Shown here piece by piece: positions 47,768 to 59,388 of a stretch of 64,000 bases of DNA (positions within the stretch are counted from its first letter, which is position 1; the number at the start of each line of letters is the position of its first letter). The DNA comes from Sequoia sempervirens (lineage: Eukaryota > Streptophyta > Pinopsida > Cupressales > Cupressaceae). The stretch spans positions 704,035,360 through 704,099,359 of the forward strand of contig VDFB02270651.1 in NCBI GenBank assembly GCA_007258455.2, read 5' to 3'. The position numbers and the translations under genes were made by a program. The notes beneath the pieces are model-generated. The model did no database searches and was not told the DNA's origin. It saw nothing but the letters and a program-made list of their open reading frames with translations.

Positions 47768-48975
47768 AATGTCTGGAATGAAATATTGCAGCTCAAAACA
47801 AATAAACTGCCCAAGGGTCTAGTGGCATTGGAGAGACTGTATGATGGAAATGATAGATCTCTAATGAAACAAATGCTAGTAAGAAAAGAAGATATTGAAG
47901 AAGTCAACTTGGGGACTGAGATAGCACCAAGAAAGGTATACATTGGAAAGAGGATCAGCCCTGCAATTAGAAGAATGTTGATAGAGTTGCTGAGAAAATA
48001 CAAGCATGTTTTTGCTTGGTCTTATGAGGATGTGAAAGTGTACAGGGAAGATTTGTTTCAACATGAAATACCATTGAAGCCAAACGCCAAGCCTTTCAGA
48101 CAAAAGCAAAGACCCATAAATCCAACACTAGAACCTAAAATGCAAGAGGAATTGATAAAGCTCAGGGATGGAGGAATTATTAAACCAATTAGACATTCAA
48201 CGTGGGTTTCAAATCTGGTTCCTATGAGAAAGAAGAATGGTGATATCAGATTATGTGTGTACTTCAAGAATTTAAATATGGCATCTCTCAAAGATAATTA
48301 TGCTTTACCCAATATGGAGGCTATATTGCATAAGGTGACAGGGTGTGAATTGCTATCCATGATGGATGGGTTTTCTGGATACAATCAGGTTAAAGTCAAG
48401 GAATCTGAGCAATACAAGACAACATTCACAACTCCTTGGGGAACATATGTATACATAAGAATCCCATTTGGTCTCACTAATGCTGGAGCAACTTTCCAAA
48501 GAGCCATGGACATAGCATTTGTTGATTTGATTAATGTTATCATGGTGGTGTATCAAGATGACTTGACTACTTATTCGAAGAAGGCTGAAGATCATGTGCA
48601 ACATCTTGAAAAGGTATTTATTAAAGCTCTTCAATATGGTATTGGTTTAAATACAAAGAAGTGTCATTTTGCAGTCACAAAGGGTAAGCTCTTGGGGAAT
48701 ATTGTTTCAAAAGAGGGAATTAGAATAGATCCTGAGAGGGTGGAAGCTATTGATAAAATTCCTATTCCCAAAACTATCAAAGCAATATAATCATTCTTTG
48801 GTCAAATTAATTTTGTCAGAAGATTTATCTCTAATTTTGTTGAGATCATTAAGCCCATATCAAAAATGTTGAAGAAAGGACAAAAAATAGACTGGACTGC
48901 TAAAGCTTTAGATGCCTTTATGTCTATCAAAAGGGCTATCAAAGAGGCTCCCGTTGTAAAGTCTCCAGATTTTAC
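47768..48975 (+). pseudogene. element E reverse transcriptase
   Basis: A small indel near 47768 moves the frame; from 47786 it is open for 334 codons. Visible: FAWSYEDVKVYREDLFQHEI, RMLIELLRKYKH, IKPIRHSTWVSNLVPMRKKN, PFGLTNAGATFQRAMD and the catalytic VVYQDDLTTYSKK (YQDD where G has YMDD). Continues past a TAA (48788, from CAA) into SFFGQINFVRRFI. Confidence 0.92.
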
Positions 48976-49345
48976 AAAGCCTTTTTAGATTTTTTCATTT
49001 GCCTCAATGCATACTATTGCTATTGTTATGTTACAAAAGAATAATGATGGTCGTGAACAGCCTATGTCCTTCTTTAGTAAATCATTATAGGGGTCTGAAT
49101 TGAAGTATGACATAATGGAAAAATAGGCTTTTGCATTGGTAAAGGCCACAAAATCATTTAGACCATATCTTGTTGGAGTAAAGGTGATAGCTTATGTCCC
49201 TCATGCTGTTGTCAAAGACATTTTAACACAATCTGAAGTTACAGGGAAAAGATGCAGATGGATCAACAAGATTCAAGATTTTGACATGGAGATACAGATT
49301 ACTAAGCTGGTAAGAGGTCAAGGCTTGGCTAGACTAATGACAGAA
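48976..49345 (+). pseudogene. element E original RNase H, catalytically degenerate
   Basis: The first Asp block reads FSFASMHTIAIVMLQ (48992 onward; DAS is FAS). The later DH block reads IAYVPHAVVKDIL (about 49190; Asp is Pro). Element G has FAS and VPN at the same places. The Glu block survives (DIMEK...AFALVKATKSFRPYL). Confidence 0.75.
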
Positions 49346-50671
49346 ACCAATATTGAGGCAAATCAAATTTGCAATGTTGAAGAAGAGGCTACAATTGCAA
49401 GCATTGAACACACTCCTTGGTATACTGATGTTATGCATTATCTTAAATATATGAAGTGTCCAAATGGATTGAGTGATAACCAAAAGAGAACTTTGAAATT
49501 TCAGGCATCAAAGTATGCCTTCATGGATGGAGATCTGTTTTGGAAAAATAGAGATGGCATATTGTTATTATGTCAAGATGAATCACAGGCCAAACATGTT
49601 TTAAATGAAATACATGAAGGAGTTTGTGGAGGGCACTATTCAGCAAATACAACTGGACACAAAATTTTTAGGGAAAGTTATTATTGGCCAAAGGTTTTTA
49701 ATGATTATTTTACACATGTGAGAAGATGTGAGGCCTGCCGAAAAATTTCTAGAAAGTTGAAGTACCAGGGTGCTCTGCCACTTTGACCCTTGCAGGTTGA
49801 TGCCCCTTTCCATCAATGGGGAATTTATTTCATTGGAGAGATACAAGAGAAGTAAAGCGGAGGACATAGATGGATACTAGTTGCCACTGATTATTTTACA
49901 AAGTGGGTGGAGGCATCCCAACCAAGCAGGCTACAAGTAAAGTTGTAACAAATTTCTTGATGGACAACATTATCACTAGATTTGGTACACCATTGGATAA
50001 TCATAGATAATGGGATGTGCTTCGGGTCAGATGAATTTAAAATCTTTTGTGATAAGTATAGCATTACTATTTCTTATGCAACTCCTTATCATCCACAAGC
50101 CAATGGTCAAGTAGAGTCTAGCAATAAGAGTCTCTTGAAGATTATAAAGAGGATGTTGAGACAGAACAAGAAGGCTTGGGATTTAAAGTTAAATTTGGCT
50201 CTGTGGGCTAACAGGATCACTGTGAAAAAGGCAATTGAAAAATCTCCATTTGAATTAGTGTACAGAGCACAAGCCAGGATGCCTCTACAAAATTTGTTAC
50301 TAGTTTATCAGTTTGTCTTACAGGAAGATTTGGAAGTTCTTGAACCCATGGAAGACAGAATGGAGCAACTTGCTGAACCGGATGAAGTAAGGAGAGAGGC
50401 CCAAAGTCAAAACATAAAGTTACAGGCACAGATGAAGTATCTATTTGACAAGAAGGAAAAGAATAGAAAGTTTGAAGAGAATGATTTGGTGTTGATGTGG
50501 AATGCAAGGTGTCAGGAGAAAGGAAAGCATGGTAAATTTGAAGCTCTTTGGTTAGGACCTTTTGTTGTTGTTGGAAAGAAGGGTGAAGACTCATTTTATC
50601 TACAGAACATGGCTAGTGAAGATTAGGAATTTCCTATTCATGGGAAATTCTTGAAGCTTTTCTTCTCTTGA
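49346..50671 (+). pseudogene. element E integrase
   Basis: HHCC domain: HEGVCGGHYSANTTGH then CEACRKISRK (49610-49755). Core: VATDYFTKWVEA (Asp, about 49880), IIDNGMCFGSDEF (Asp, about 50000), NGQVESSNKSLLKIIKRML (Glu). C-terminus to the stop at 50669-50671 (FPIHGKFLKLFFS). TGA 49784, TAA 49853, two compensating 1-nt deletions (about 49915 and 49996) and TAG 50624 are the breaks. Confidence 0.9.
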
Positions 50672-50941
50672 GCAACACAGAGGATTAAGGGTTGCTAGTG
50701 CATGGAAAAATCTTGTGTATCCTCTTTAAAATTATTTTCCATGCATAGTAGTCTAGGATTCTGTCATTTTCCATTCACCTCCATCTTGCATTCACTTTGC
50801 ATTCACTTCCACTTTGCATTCATTTCCATTACCATTCATTTCATTGCTGCTCATTGGTTCATCATTTTTGTTTGGTCTACTAATTAGAGATTCTGGATCC
50901 TTGCAATGATCTCACAATCATTCATCCCCAGACGGAGCCAC

Positions 50942-53152
50942 TATTGGGACTATAAAAATCTGATATTTTTACATATGTTTTCACTCACAAATTTCCAAAT
51001 TTGGTCCTACCGTATGCATATTTCACCCATTTTTGCCATATTGTCCCATTGAATATATTAGGTCATGCATATTTTACATTCTGGTTCATTTCGGCATGGG
51101 TCTCCCATTGTCTCCCTGACCCACTATGTTTTTCTACTAATATCTTATGTTTTAGGTGTTTCGGTGTGACAACATTTGGGTCTCTCTAATCCATTTTTCT
51201 CCTAGAAAACATCTGTTTCCTATTGGCAAGATGTTTCTATTGTTTCGATGACCGTGGTGGCTTCTATCGACATTTGTCTTGGCAGTCGGGCTAGCATCTT
51301 GCCAAATTCTGGATGTCTCAGCGACAGGTGCACTGTGGGTCCCTTCGGCGTAGGTTAAAGGTTTTGGCAAGTGGTCTTAGCGAATACAATATGTCTCACT
51401 GACTTCACATATGGGTTTCTTTTCGGCAAAGGCTATGGGTTATAGGCATCATGTCTCAGCGAACCTTGCTTGTCTTATCGACTTTTTCATTGTGCTCACT
51501 TCATCCCAACATAAGGTTTCGGTGATATCTCATAGTGAGTTTGGTTTGTCTCACCGATGAAGCTTGGAGGGTTTCTTTATTGTGGATTTTGGTGAGAAAG
51601 GATTTATGTCTCGGTGATATACATAGGATGAAAGGAATATTGGTAGGAGTTAGTGATATCGGCACGAGGTCTCGGTGAGTGACCTCCGCTCTTGTCAATG
51701 GAAAACATGTAGATCCTTGTCGGCATAGGTGTTGCCTTGTCTCGGTGACGTGGGGATAATTGAAGACCTTTAGTGAAGCATTGGATAATCTACAAGAGGT
51801 CTCTCTAATCATTGGAAGCTATAGAGATATACATGATGGGCTCATCGGCGAGAGGAACTTTAAGTCATAGCGACACGTGAAAGGTAAAGGTGGTCTCAGG
51901 AAAACATAAAGGGATCTACAGGATGTCTCCATGACCCAGATGAGCTACAGCGAATATGAATGAGGGTAAAGGAGTTCATCGGCGAGAGATATCCGTGTGT
52001 CTCAGCGACAAGAAAGCACATAAGGAAAAGTTTGTTTCGGTGCAACATTATTGAAGTCTGTATGACGTCTCCTCGAGAGCGATAAGTCACAGCAATAGCA
52101 GAATGTACACGGGATGTCTAATGATTGAATTTCCTTCGGCAAGACAATATATTGTGTCTCACCGACTGTTCATAGGTGATTAGCAAAAATACAAAACATT
52201 GAGGCCGACATGTATCTTCCTAAGAGCCATTGCTTGCCAGCTCAATTGGAGCCTGATTTTTGTGCTAAGCCGACATGTTCTCTCATTTTAGCATTTTATC
52301 CAAATGCTTGTGTATAAATAAGCATTATTGCAATTGTAATTATCGTGATCTATTAGTTATTTAATATACAGTAGGAAATTTATGATGGATACAGTACTAT
52401 AAATTCATCAGATCAGAGACTATGATGCATGTTTTCAAATCGGAGGTATTTATGAAAGTCAATTGATGTTGTTGTGCATTTTTGGTCTCAATTATCTGTT
52501 GAATTTGATGAAAGTATGGCTAAGCTATCTCCAAGATGGACTCTTTCTGCTTGTTTAAATTGATATGACAAGTTTGTATTTGATTTATCAGTACACTTTT
52601 GTTGTACTTGTTTGATTGATTGATTGGTTCTTTCAAGTAAAGACTAAATCCTTTTAGTTAATCACAGTAATTAGAGAGATTCAATTGGATTATTCAAGTA
52701 GATCTTAGTAGTCATAGTTTTGCATGTTTATACAAGTTGTAAATAGAATATATGCTAGATAATTTTAATTTTCTCTAGAAAGTGTTGCTCATTTGATTTC
52801 ATTTGACTCAGCATACCCAATAAGGCACTGGTCTCTACATTTTATCATTTTGAATTCATTCATTCTCTTTACATCTTTTAAAATTGAGCATTTTAGAATC
52901 TAGACCAGAGTATTGTTACCATTTTCAAGTTGAGTTATAATTTTTCACTCCCATCTGCCATTGTGAACAAGTTGTTATAAGAAGATTGATTACAAGTTAA
53001 GTCTGCATTATTCAGAGAGGTACACCCACCTAGGTTTTGCAGCACCTAAAGAGTAGAAGGTTGAATTCTTCCAACCTTGTCTATTACCCTGAAGCGTATC
53101 AAGAGATTGGCAGCCTCTTGAGGCATCTTGCCTGCATTTTTGAGAGCTAACA
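50942..53152 (+). repeat. element E 3' LTR
   Basis: Partner of 42050-44237 over the whole length. It contains an extra short segment around 51420-51440 (TTTCGGCAAAGGC) absent from the 5' copy. Confidence 0.92.
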
Positions 53153-53283
53153 TATTCAAGGGAAGTATACTAGACCCCTACATGACCTTTTCCATTGATG
53201 TCAAAGAGAGAGAGATAGATAGTGAGAATAAAAACATTGTTGAATGTTTGGAAAACATTTTTAGAAGTTTTGGAAAGTCAAGG

Positions 53284-53366
53284 TCAATTTTGAAAGGGGT
53301 AGTATCAATTTTGAAAGGGGAGTATCAATTTTGAAAGTGGGGGTATTAGTTTTGAAAGGGGGAGTA
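53284..53366 (+). repeat. purine-rich 20-21 bp tandem repeat in element C
   Basis: Four units of TCAATTTTGAAAGGGGTAGTA type (53284, 53305, 53325, 53346), just upstream of the C polypurine tract and 3' LTR. Confidence 0.85.
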
Positions 53367-53422
53367 TTTAGTTGATTTTTTATTTGTATGAAAAAATGTT
53401 TTTGATATGCATGTTACCATCG

Positions 53423-53439
53423 ATGACAAAGGTGAAGAT
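53423..53439 (+). promoter_or_regulatory. element C polypurine tract
   Basis: GATGACAAAGGTGAAGAT directly before TGTTGG; D has GACAGAGGGGGAGAT at the same place. Confidence 0.7.
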
Positions 53440-54769
53440 TGTTGGAATCTTGGGAATATTTCTTCATTGCTTCAGCCTAGCAACATGAGCATGAGGTGTA
53501 CATACATAGGTTGATTTGGCTGGCCTAGTGTTGTCATTGATTTCAACATTGTGGGAAGCATTTTTAGTGTCATTTTTATAGTACTAACTATGACAAAAGT
53601 TGATCTATTGGAGGTTTGGTTGTGTTCTCTATTGATGGTGTTGTGGTTTAGTGCATCAACTTTTGGGTCCACAATTCACTACAAGAAGAGATGTAACTCT
53701 TCTCTCTTAATCATATCATTATGACTGATTCATACAACTATATTCAAGATTTCAAGAAGTTTTGTGATGTGTACTAGAAGTTATCAATGAAAGTGTTCAA
53801 CTCTGTATACTACAAGCATCTCTCTATTTAGTATACCTATATGGGAGATTCTACATTTTCTTGAGAAGGTTGTTTTTATGTTTTGGTTCTAAAGGTGGTC
53901 TCTCTGATGTTGATGTAAAGAGAAACTGAAGTAATATCAAATTTGGAATGTGTTTATTTTGAGAAGCATGTGTATGATTGGATTTTTGTGATTAGGTCCT
54001 ATTCCTAGCAGACCTAATGCATGATACATGTTGAGAAGATTAATTATACTTTGTGGATGTTAGTTGAATCTATTTTAGATCCATGCTGACTTGAAATTGA
54101 GTATTACACATTTTTCTTGGGTGAAAAGATGTTTTTAAATCTTGTATGGTGTCAACAAGAGCTATTTTGGATGGTTTTTTTTACATCTAATTAGGCCAAC
54201 CTAATTGATGTGTGAATGTATTTGGGTATATATGAGATATTTTGGAATTGTAAAGGTGTGTGAATGTATGAGAGATAAGTGGATGTGTAAACATAAATGG
54301 AATATCAAATGCAAGTGGTGTTTAGTGGTAGAAGTTTAGAATCAAATCAGAGTTGTTGAGTGACTACTAAGCAGGGTAATACTTCATATCTAGAGCTTCA
54401 AAGGAACTAAAATACAACACAAGATAGGTGCACTTTATATCAGTTCATATTTTGGTAGTGAGCCATACCATTTTGTATTGTAATTAACTCTTCCTATGAT
54501 CATTTTAAGGACAATGTGTCATGGAAGTGAACCCCTATAATATACTATATCTAGATATAATATATTGTGAGCTAATCCTCACCGCACTTTTTCCCATTTT
54601 GGGCTTTCCACATAAAAATCTTGGTGTTCATGTGTTACATGGATAAGTGGATGTTTCATGCTTTCATTTCCTATTACAGTTAATATTTTTTGGTGATTGC
54701 ATTTGTTGTGTTCAAAAAGTCTAATAGAATACTGATTCACCCCCCTCTCATTATTCTGAATGTTCAACA
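53440..54769 (+). repeat. element C 3' LTR
   Basis: 1,330 bp, TGTTGGAATC...TGTTCAACA, followed by AGCAT. Its last part (ATATTGTGAGCTAATCCTCA, then the CCCCCCTCTCA stretch) is shared in type with element D's LTRs. Confidence 0.9.
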
Positions 54770-54774
54770 AGCAT

Positions 54775-54808
54775 AACAATAGGGATTTTTTTGGTCATAT
54801 GTTGTAGT
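54775..54808 (+). pseudogene. PPR fragment, second piece (between C and D)
   Basis: 34 bp of host DNA left between elements C and D. Read across the D target site into 60544 it continues in one frame (GFFWSYVVV then TSSLLNI), as in PPR linker helices. Confidence 0.5.
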
Positions 54809-55884
54809 TGTTGGAAGAATGAAGAAGAATGGATAACTATACATTTTTGTGTTGTCATTGATGTCACCATGTTATACAAGTTGTGACTACAAGACTAAGT
54901 CAGTGTATGATCTAATATTTTAGTCTGGTATCTGAATCGGTATATAGTTTACACCCTTAGGTATTTTAGTCTGCAATCCTCCATAGTTGATAGTTGCTAA
55001 TTGTAGTTTTTGGAAATAGTCTATGGCTATTGAAATCATGTACGTTCAGAATCTCTCATACTCTAGTGCTCGTATGGTGTATCGGTATCATTCTATTGAT
55101 TGAATTTCACTATTAAGCTTATCTCTGGCTAACTTCATGGATAATTGGTGATATGGTGAATTATTTTTTGTGCGGTTATATGTGCGACCTAACTTAGGTC
55201 TATATCGACATGATTTAGTGTGCTACACATTTTGATTTATTATCTGGAAAGATTTTGTGAAATCCTAAAGCTGACAGTTGGTGAATAAGAGTTGCATTTA
55301 ATTAGGCCTGCCTAATTAATTCTTACAGATGGATCGAGTATATATGTTGGATAGTTTTGAAGATTAAAATATGGAGGGAATAAAAAGAGAGCAAAAAATG
55401 ACACTGATGCAAATGTGAAGAAGTGTGAAAATGATGAAGTGTGTTAAGTCTTTCTATTGAGCATCACTGGAACTATATTAGCACTTGTTAGGTCCACTCT
55501 CATCAGTTCATTTTGGTTTTGAAGCCAATTTTGTTTTGTAATCCATTTGTAGGAAGTGAGCCTCCTTGTGTAAGTAGTGAGCTTTTGTATCTGGACAATG
55601 AGTCTTATTCTAGGTAGTGAGCCCTGGGCAGTGAGCCTCTTGTATTCAATTTTTCTATCACTTTATATTGTGAGTTAATCCTCACCATAGTTTTTCCCTT
55701 ATTGGTTTTCCACATAAAATCTGGTGTTCATTGTGTTGATTTTAGTTTATGTTATCTGCATTTCATGTTCATACTTAATAACATAATAGTGTGGTTGTGA
55801 AGTTGATAAGTGTTAGGAATTTTATGTTTGAATTTTGTGACAACTGATTCACCCCCCCTCTTAGGTATCTTGTGCCATTTAACA
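54809..55884 (+). repeat. element D 5' LTR
   Basis: 1,076 bp, TGTTGGAAGAATG...CATTTAACA. It has one copy of the segment that is duplicated in the 3' LTR. Confidence 0.9.
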
Positions 55885-55886
55885 AT

Positions 55887-55897
55887 TGTTATTAGAG
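55887..55897 (+). promoter_or_regulatory. element D primer-binding site, decayed
   Basis: TTGTTATTAGAG, two substitutions from the TTGGTATCAGAG of element C at the same place. Confidence 0.7.
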
Positions 55898-55919
55898 ATT
55901 TGGTTCCTTGGTGAAGAGC

Positions 55920-56860
55920 TTAATTGCTTGAGGAGGATCTTGAAGGTTGATCAAATGGATGATAAAGAAGAACTCCAAACTTCACTTGAAAATATTGATA
56001 AGGCTAAAAATGAAAATAGAGACTTGAAAGAAAATCTAGATGAAGCAAATGAATGTATCCAGAAACTGAAAGGGTAACTGAAGAAATTTGAGTAAAGACA
56101 TAAAGAGGTAAGTGAGCATCAAAAACAAGAGATCATTAGATTGAAAGTTCTTGTAGAAGAAAAGAATAGAATTGAAGAATGTATGAATACACTGGTGCAG
56201 AACAAGTCTAATGAATGAACTAGACTTGAACAAGATGTAGTAAACTTGAAAGTAGAACTGGAGAAGGAAAAACTCTATGAGAACAATTTCAAGTCTAGCT
56301 CTGACAAGCTTGAAGAACTGCTTGCACGACAGAAACCAAATAAAGACAAAGTTGGCTTGGGAAATGAATCAGGTGAAAGCTCCAATAACAATCAAAAGAC
56401 TAAAGAGAAAGGGAAGAAGAAATTAAATTCAAGAAAATTTGTAAGGAAGCCACCTATGAGACAGCCTAATGCACAAAGATATCCCTCTTTCAAAGCTGTC
56501 TAATTTTCACACAACAAATTTGGTCTCAGGGAAACAAAATGCAGGAGTAAGATGAATCAGTTATTTGGATCCTTCTTTGGACAATGCTTTTCATGTAATA
56601 ATTTTGGACATAAAGCCATTGAATGCAGATCTCAGGTGAGAATGATCACTTAAGTGATGATGAATAGATTTAATGGAGGAAGAATGAATCAATACTTTAA
56701 TGGATATTGCTATACTTGTAAAAAATTTGGACACAAAAAATTAATGTAGATCAAGGATTAATAGAGGTCAGACTAATCAATAAAATGTTGTTTTCTATAA
56801 TTGTAACAAACTTGAACATATCTCAAAAGTTTGTAGAAGTAAGAGGGGAAAGCAGTTTGC
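55920..56860 (+). pseudogene. element D gag-like protein
   Basis: Coiled coil (KEELQTSLENIDKAKNENRD; LDEANECIQKLKG; KVELEKEKLYENNFKSS) aligned with element C's, then a basic linker (TKEKGKKKLNSRKFVRK) and decayed CCHC knuckles: CFSCNNFGHKAIEC (about 56588), CYTCKKFGHKK (about 56710), and YNCNKLEHISKVC (about 56800). Several TAG and TAA stops. Confidence 0.7.
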
Positions 56861-57189
56861 TCCGGTAGAGAAGAATGAACTAGTAAAGAAAATTTAAAAA
56901 GAAGTGAAGCAAGAGATGAGTAAGATATGGAGGAAGAAAGAATAAGAGCCAAAGATGGCAGATGTGTTTGTGCCCTCATCTGGTACAAATAATTCCACCA
57001 AAAATTAGACCTAGCATGATCTTAGGGAGAGCATTAATAGAAAATTGTACAAACCCCCATGATAAATAGTGTGTCAGATGTTGGTACGAGGATATATTGT
57101 AAAGAATGAATAGGAAAAGGTTTTGGAAAAGAAACCAAAAGAAAACATGATGGCATGTCCTTTTGTGGATTGATTTAAGGTTTACACTT

Positions 57190-59300
57190 GTAAGAAATAA
57201 GGGTTTTATATCAGTTTTTTGAATTATGCCTCACTTAATGTGACTTAGGGAAAACTAATGATGTATAAAGTAAAATTTGTAAATCTCTTTGATCACTTGT
57301 GCACTTGAAGAGTTTGAAAGGCATCTTGGAGTGATCTCAAAGTGATTTGAATAAGTTTGAAGGAATTATTACAGACAATCAAGAATTATTTCTCTTTTTA
57401 CAAAGGGAAAGAAGGGAAAGGGAAGAAGTTTTGATTGAATGATAATGAATTCAAGAGAGATAAGCATGACAATGGAAAGAGGATCATGTGGAAACATTCC
57501 ACTAAAGCTAAAAGGTGTTGAATTAGAAGAATTTGATCATAGGAAAATGAAGGAAATGGAACCAGGGCTGAAGATGAATGAATTACAGAGCATAAAAACC
57601 CTAGGTATGGATTTATGGGGAGAATTTCCCTCATTTGTAGATAAAGAAGTCATCTTGTTCTTGTTAAGTCAATTCAAGAATGACAATATTATGTTGGAAA
57701 AACCCTACTTGATCATGAAGGAAGTGATCAAAGTGATTACTGGTTTATGTAGTTTTGGGGATCTCCCTAGGAAGAAAATTGTAAAAACAAAGATTTGGAG
57801 GAACTTAATGGAATTGATGAAGACCCTTAAGCTCTATTGATAAACACTCTTATGGATTCCACTGTAAGGTATGTTGAGTACAACATTTCCTATAAAATCT
57901 ATTTCAGAAATTGTGAAGGTTTGACTTTGGCTATTCTTGTATATCTTGCACACATGATGGTTAAGGGAAACAAGTTTTTTGATTTGTGTAGCCTATTATT
58001 GGAAAACCTATCTGAGAATGCATGAATTTCATTGGTTGAGGTCTATCCTTTTTGGTTTGTATCTTTGCTTATATGTTTGACATTTTACTTTTTGAGCTTG
58101 ATACTAGGAAGAGAGGATGATGAATGGGAATTTAATATTCCTACTGGAAAACAAGTCTACATATATTTGGAATCATTGGTGGATAATGTAAGTGTTTGTA
58201 GAACCTATTTTGCATCCCTGAAGATGAATCTATGCTCTGGTATGTCAGTACCTAGTCAATTTGAAGTGGGTTAATCCTCTAGTAAGAAAGAGTTGGAAGT
58301 TATCATTGGCGAGTCCCCTCTAGAATCTAAAAGAAGGAAAACGTTTGTAACAAATATCTCGAAAGAAAAGAAGAATGAAGAAGAAGAAGAAAAGAAGAAT
58401 GAAGAATAATTTTTGTATGGATCTTACTCATTTGATCCAAAGGTTATATGAATGATGCTAGAAAAAGGTTAAATGAAGAAGATTGGTGAAATATGGAATG
58501 CATTCTCTTCGATTGAGAGGATTAAAATTGATGATGTACTAGTTAATTATTTTCTCAATAGAGGTATCTTAGTTTTAGATGTGTTTGATTATTTGTTAGA
58601 TGATCTAGTAGAGATTATTGAAGAGAGAACATTGTTAGAAGGACCGAAAGGTCATAACTTCAAAGCTATGGTTGAAAGAAGATGTACCAAATCCAAAAAA
58701 AACATATGAATGAGACAAGAGAATGCATCAAAGAAATATCTAACATCTACAGGTATTGTCTTTGATGGTTACCAGTTGTTGACAATCTCAGAAGCAAAAT
58801 TGAAGCCATCAAATGTGAGATGAATAGTATTGGAAAAAGTTTTGATTTCTTTAAAGACAAGGATGGAAAATAGAGAATAAGATTTGGTGAATTGCAAGTG
58901 GAGTTGTTGATTCCTCAGAGGAAAAGAGAAGATATGGTTAAAACCTTCTGGTTGGTTAAGGAACTTGTTGAGGTCCGAGTGGATCATCTCTCTAGAATAC
59001 TCTCTAATATAGAAGATTGTGGACGTCAATGTCTATCTTCAGACCCTTCATCCTCTTTTACATAGTTGTCCTTATTGGATGGTATGAGGCAAGAATGAAT
59101 TCGGTTGTGCTTGCTTGGAAAAGGATTCTTCTGATCATAAGAGATAGGTACAAGAAAATCTTTCATGTAAAAAGTGTCATTTTCACTTGAATATTTGAAA
59201 TGGGAAGTTGGAATCACCTTTGTATATACCGTATACATCCTATTTTTTGGTGGCTCTTTGCCATTGATGTCAAAGGGTGAGAGAAGATTACCTTTAAAGG
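57190..59300 (+). pseudogene. element D second ORF, unknown accessory protein
   Basis: Open pieces at 57439-57840, 57837-58274 and 58473-58709 overlap in different frames and read as one protein. It has a globular part (EKPYLIMKEVIKVITGLCSF; YNISYKIYFRNCEGLTLAIL; YPFWFVSLLICLTFYFLSLI), then a Lys/Glu-rich linker (about 58340-58410) and a helical end (DVFDYLLDDLVEIIEERTLL). I do not recognise it. It is the counterpart of 40000-41998 in element C. Confidence 0.5.
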
Positions 59301-59373
59301 AGTAAAAAGGAAAATGATGATAAAGGGAAAGATTGTTGCTTTTTGTAAAATTTCGGCACATGTTACCATCAAT

Positions 59374-59388
59374 GACAGAGGGGGAGAT
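59374..59388 (+). promoter_or_regulatory. element D polypurine tract
   Basis: GACAGAGGGGGAGAT immediately before the 3' LTR TGTTGG. Confidence 0.8.

Larger units (their letters stand above)
42050..53152 (+). mobile_element. Ty3/gypsy Tat-like element E, complete
   Basis: 11.1 kb inserted in element C; TSD TATTC at 42045-42049 and 53153-53157. LTRs 42050-44237 (2,188 bp) and 50942-53152 (2,211 bp), PBS at 44241, one gag-pol frame 44394-50671. Domain order: gag, protease, RNase H, RT, degenerate RNase H, integrase. The LTR divergence and 25 premature stops show an old copy. No clear polypurine tract before 50942 (GACGGAGCCAC only). Confidence 0.93.
35687..54769 (+). mobile_element. element C: copia-type, non-autonomous, host of B and E
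   Basis: TSD AGCAT at 35682-35686 and 54770-54774. 5' LTR 35687-38902 (split by B), 3' LTR 53440-54769. PBS of initiator Met type at 38905, purine-rich tract before the 3' LTR. Without B, E and their target copies it is about 6.1 kb. The inside encodes a coiled-coil plus zinc-knuckle gag part and a second long degenerate frame, but no protease, integrase or RT. Element D has the same plan. Confidence 0.88.

Noticed and set aside
44394..50671. TAG as a reassigned or read-through codon
   Set aside because: Frameshifts, TAA and TGA stops coexist, and the direct CAG/TAG differences between LTR copies point to ordinary deamination.
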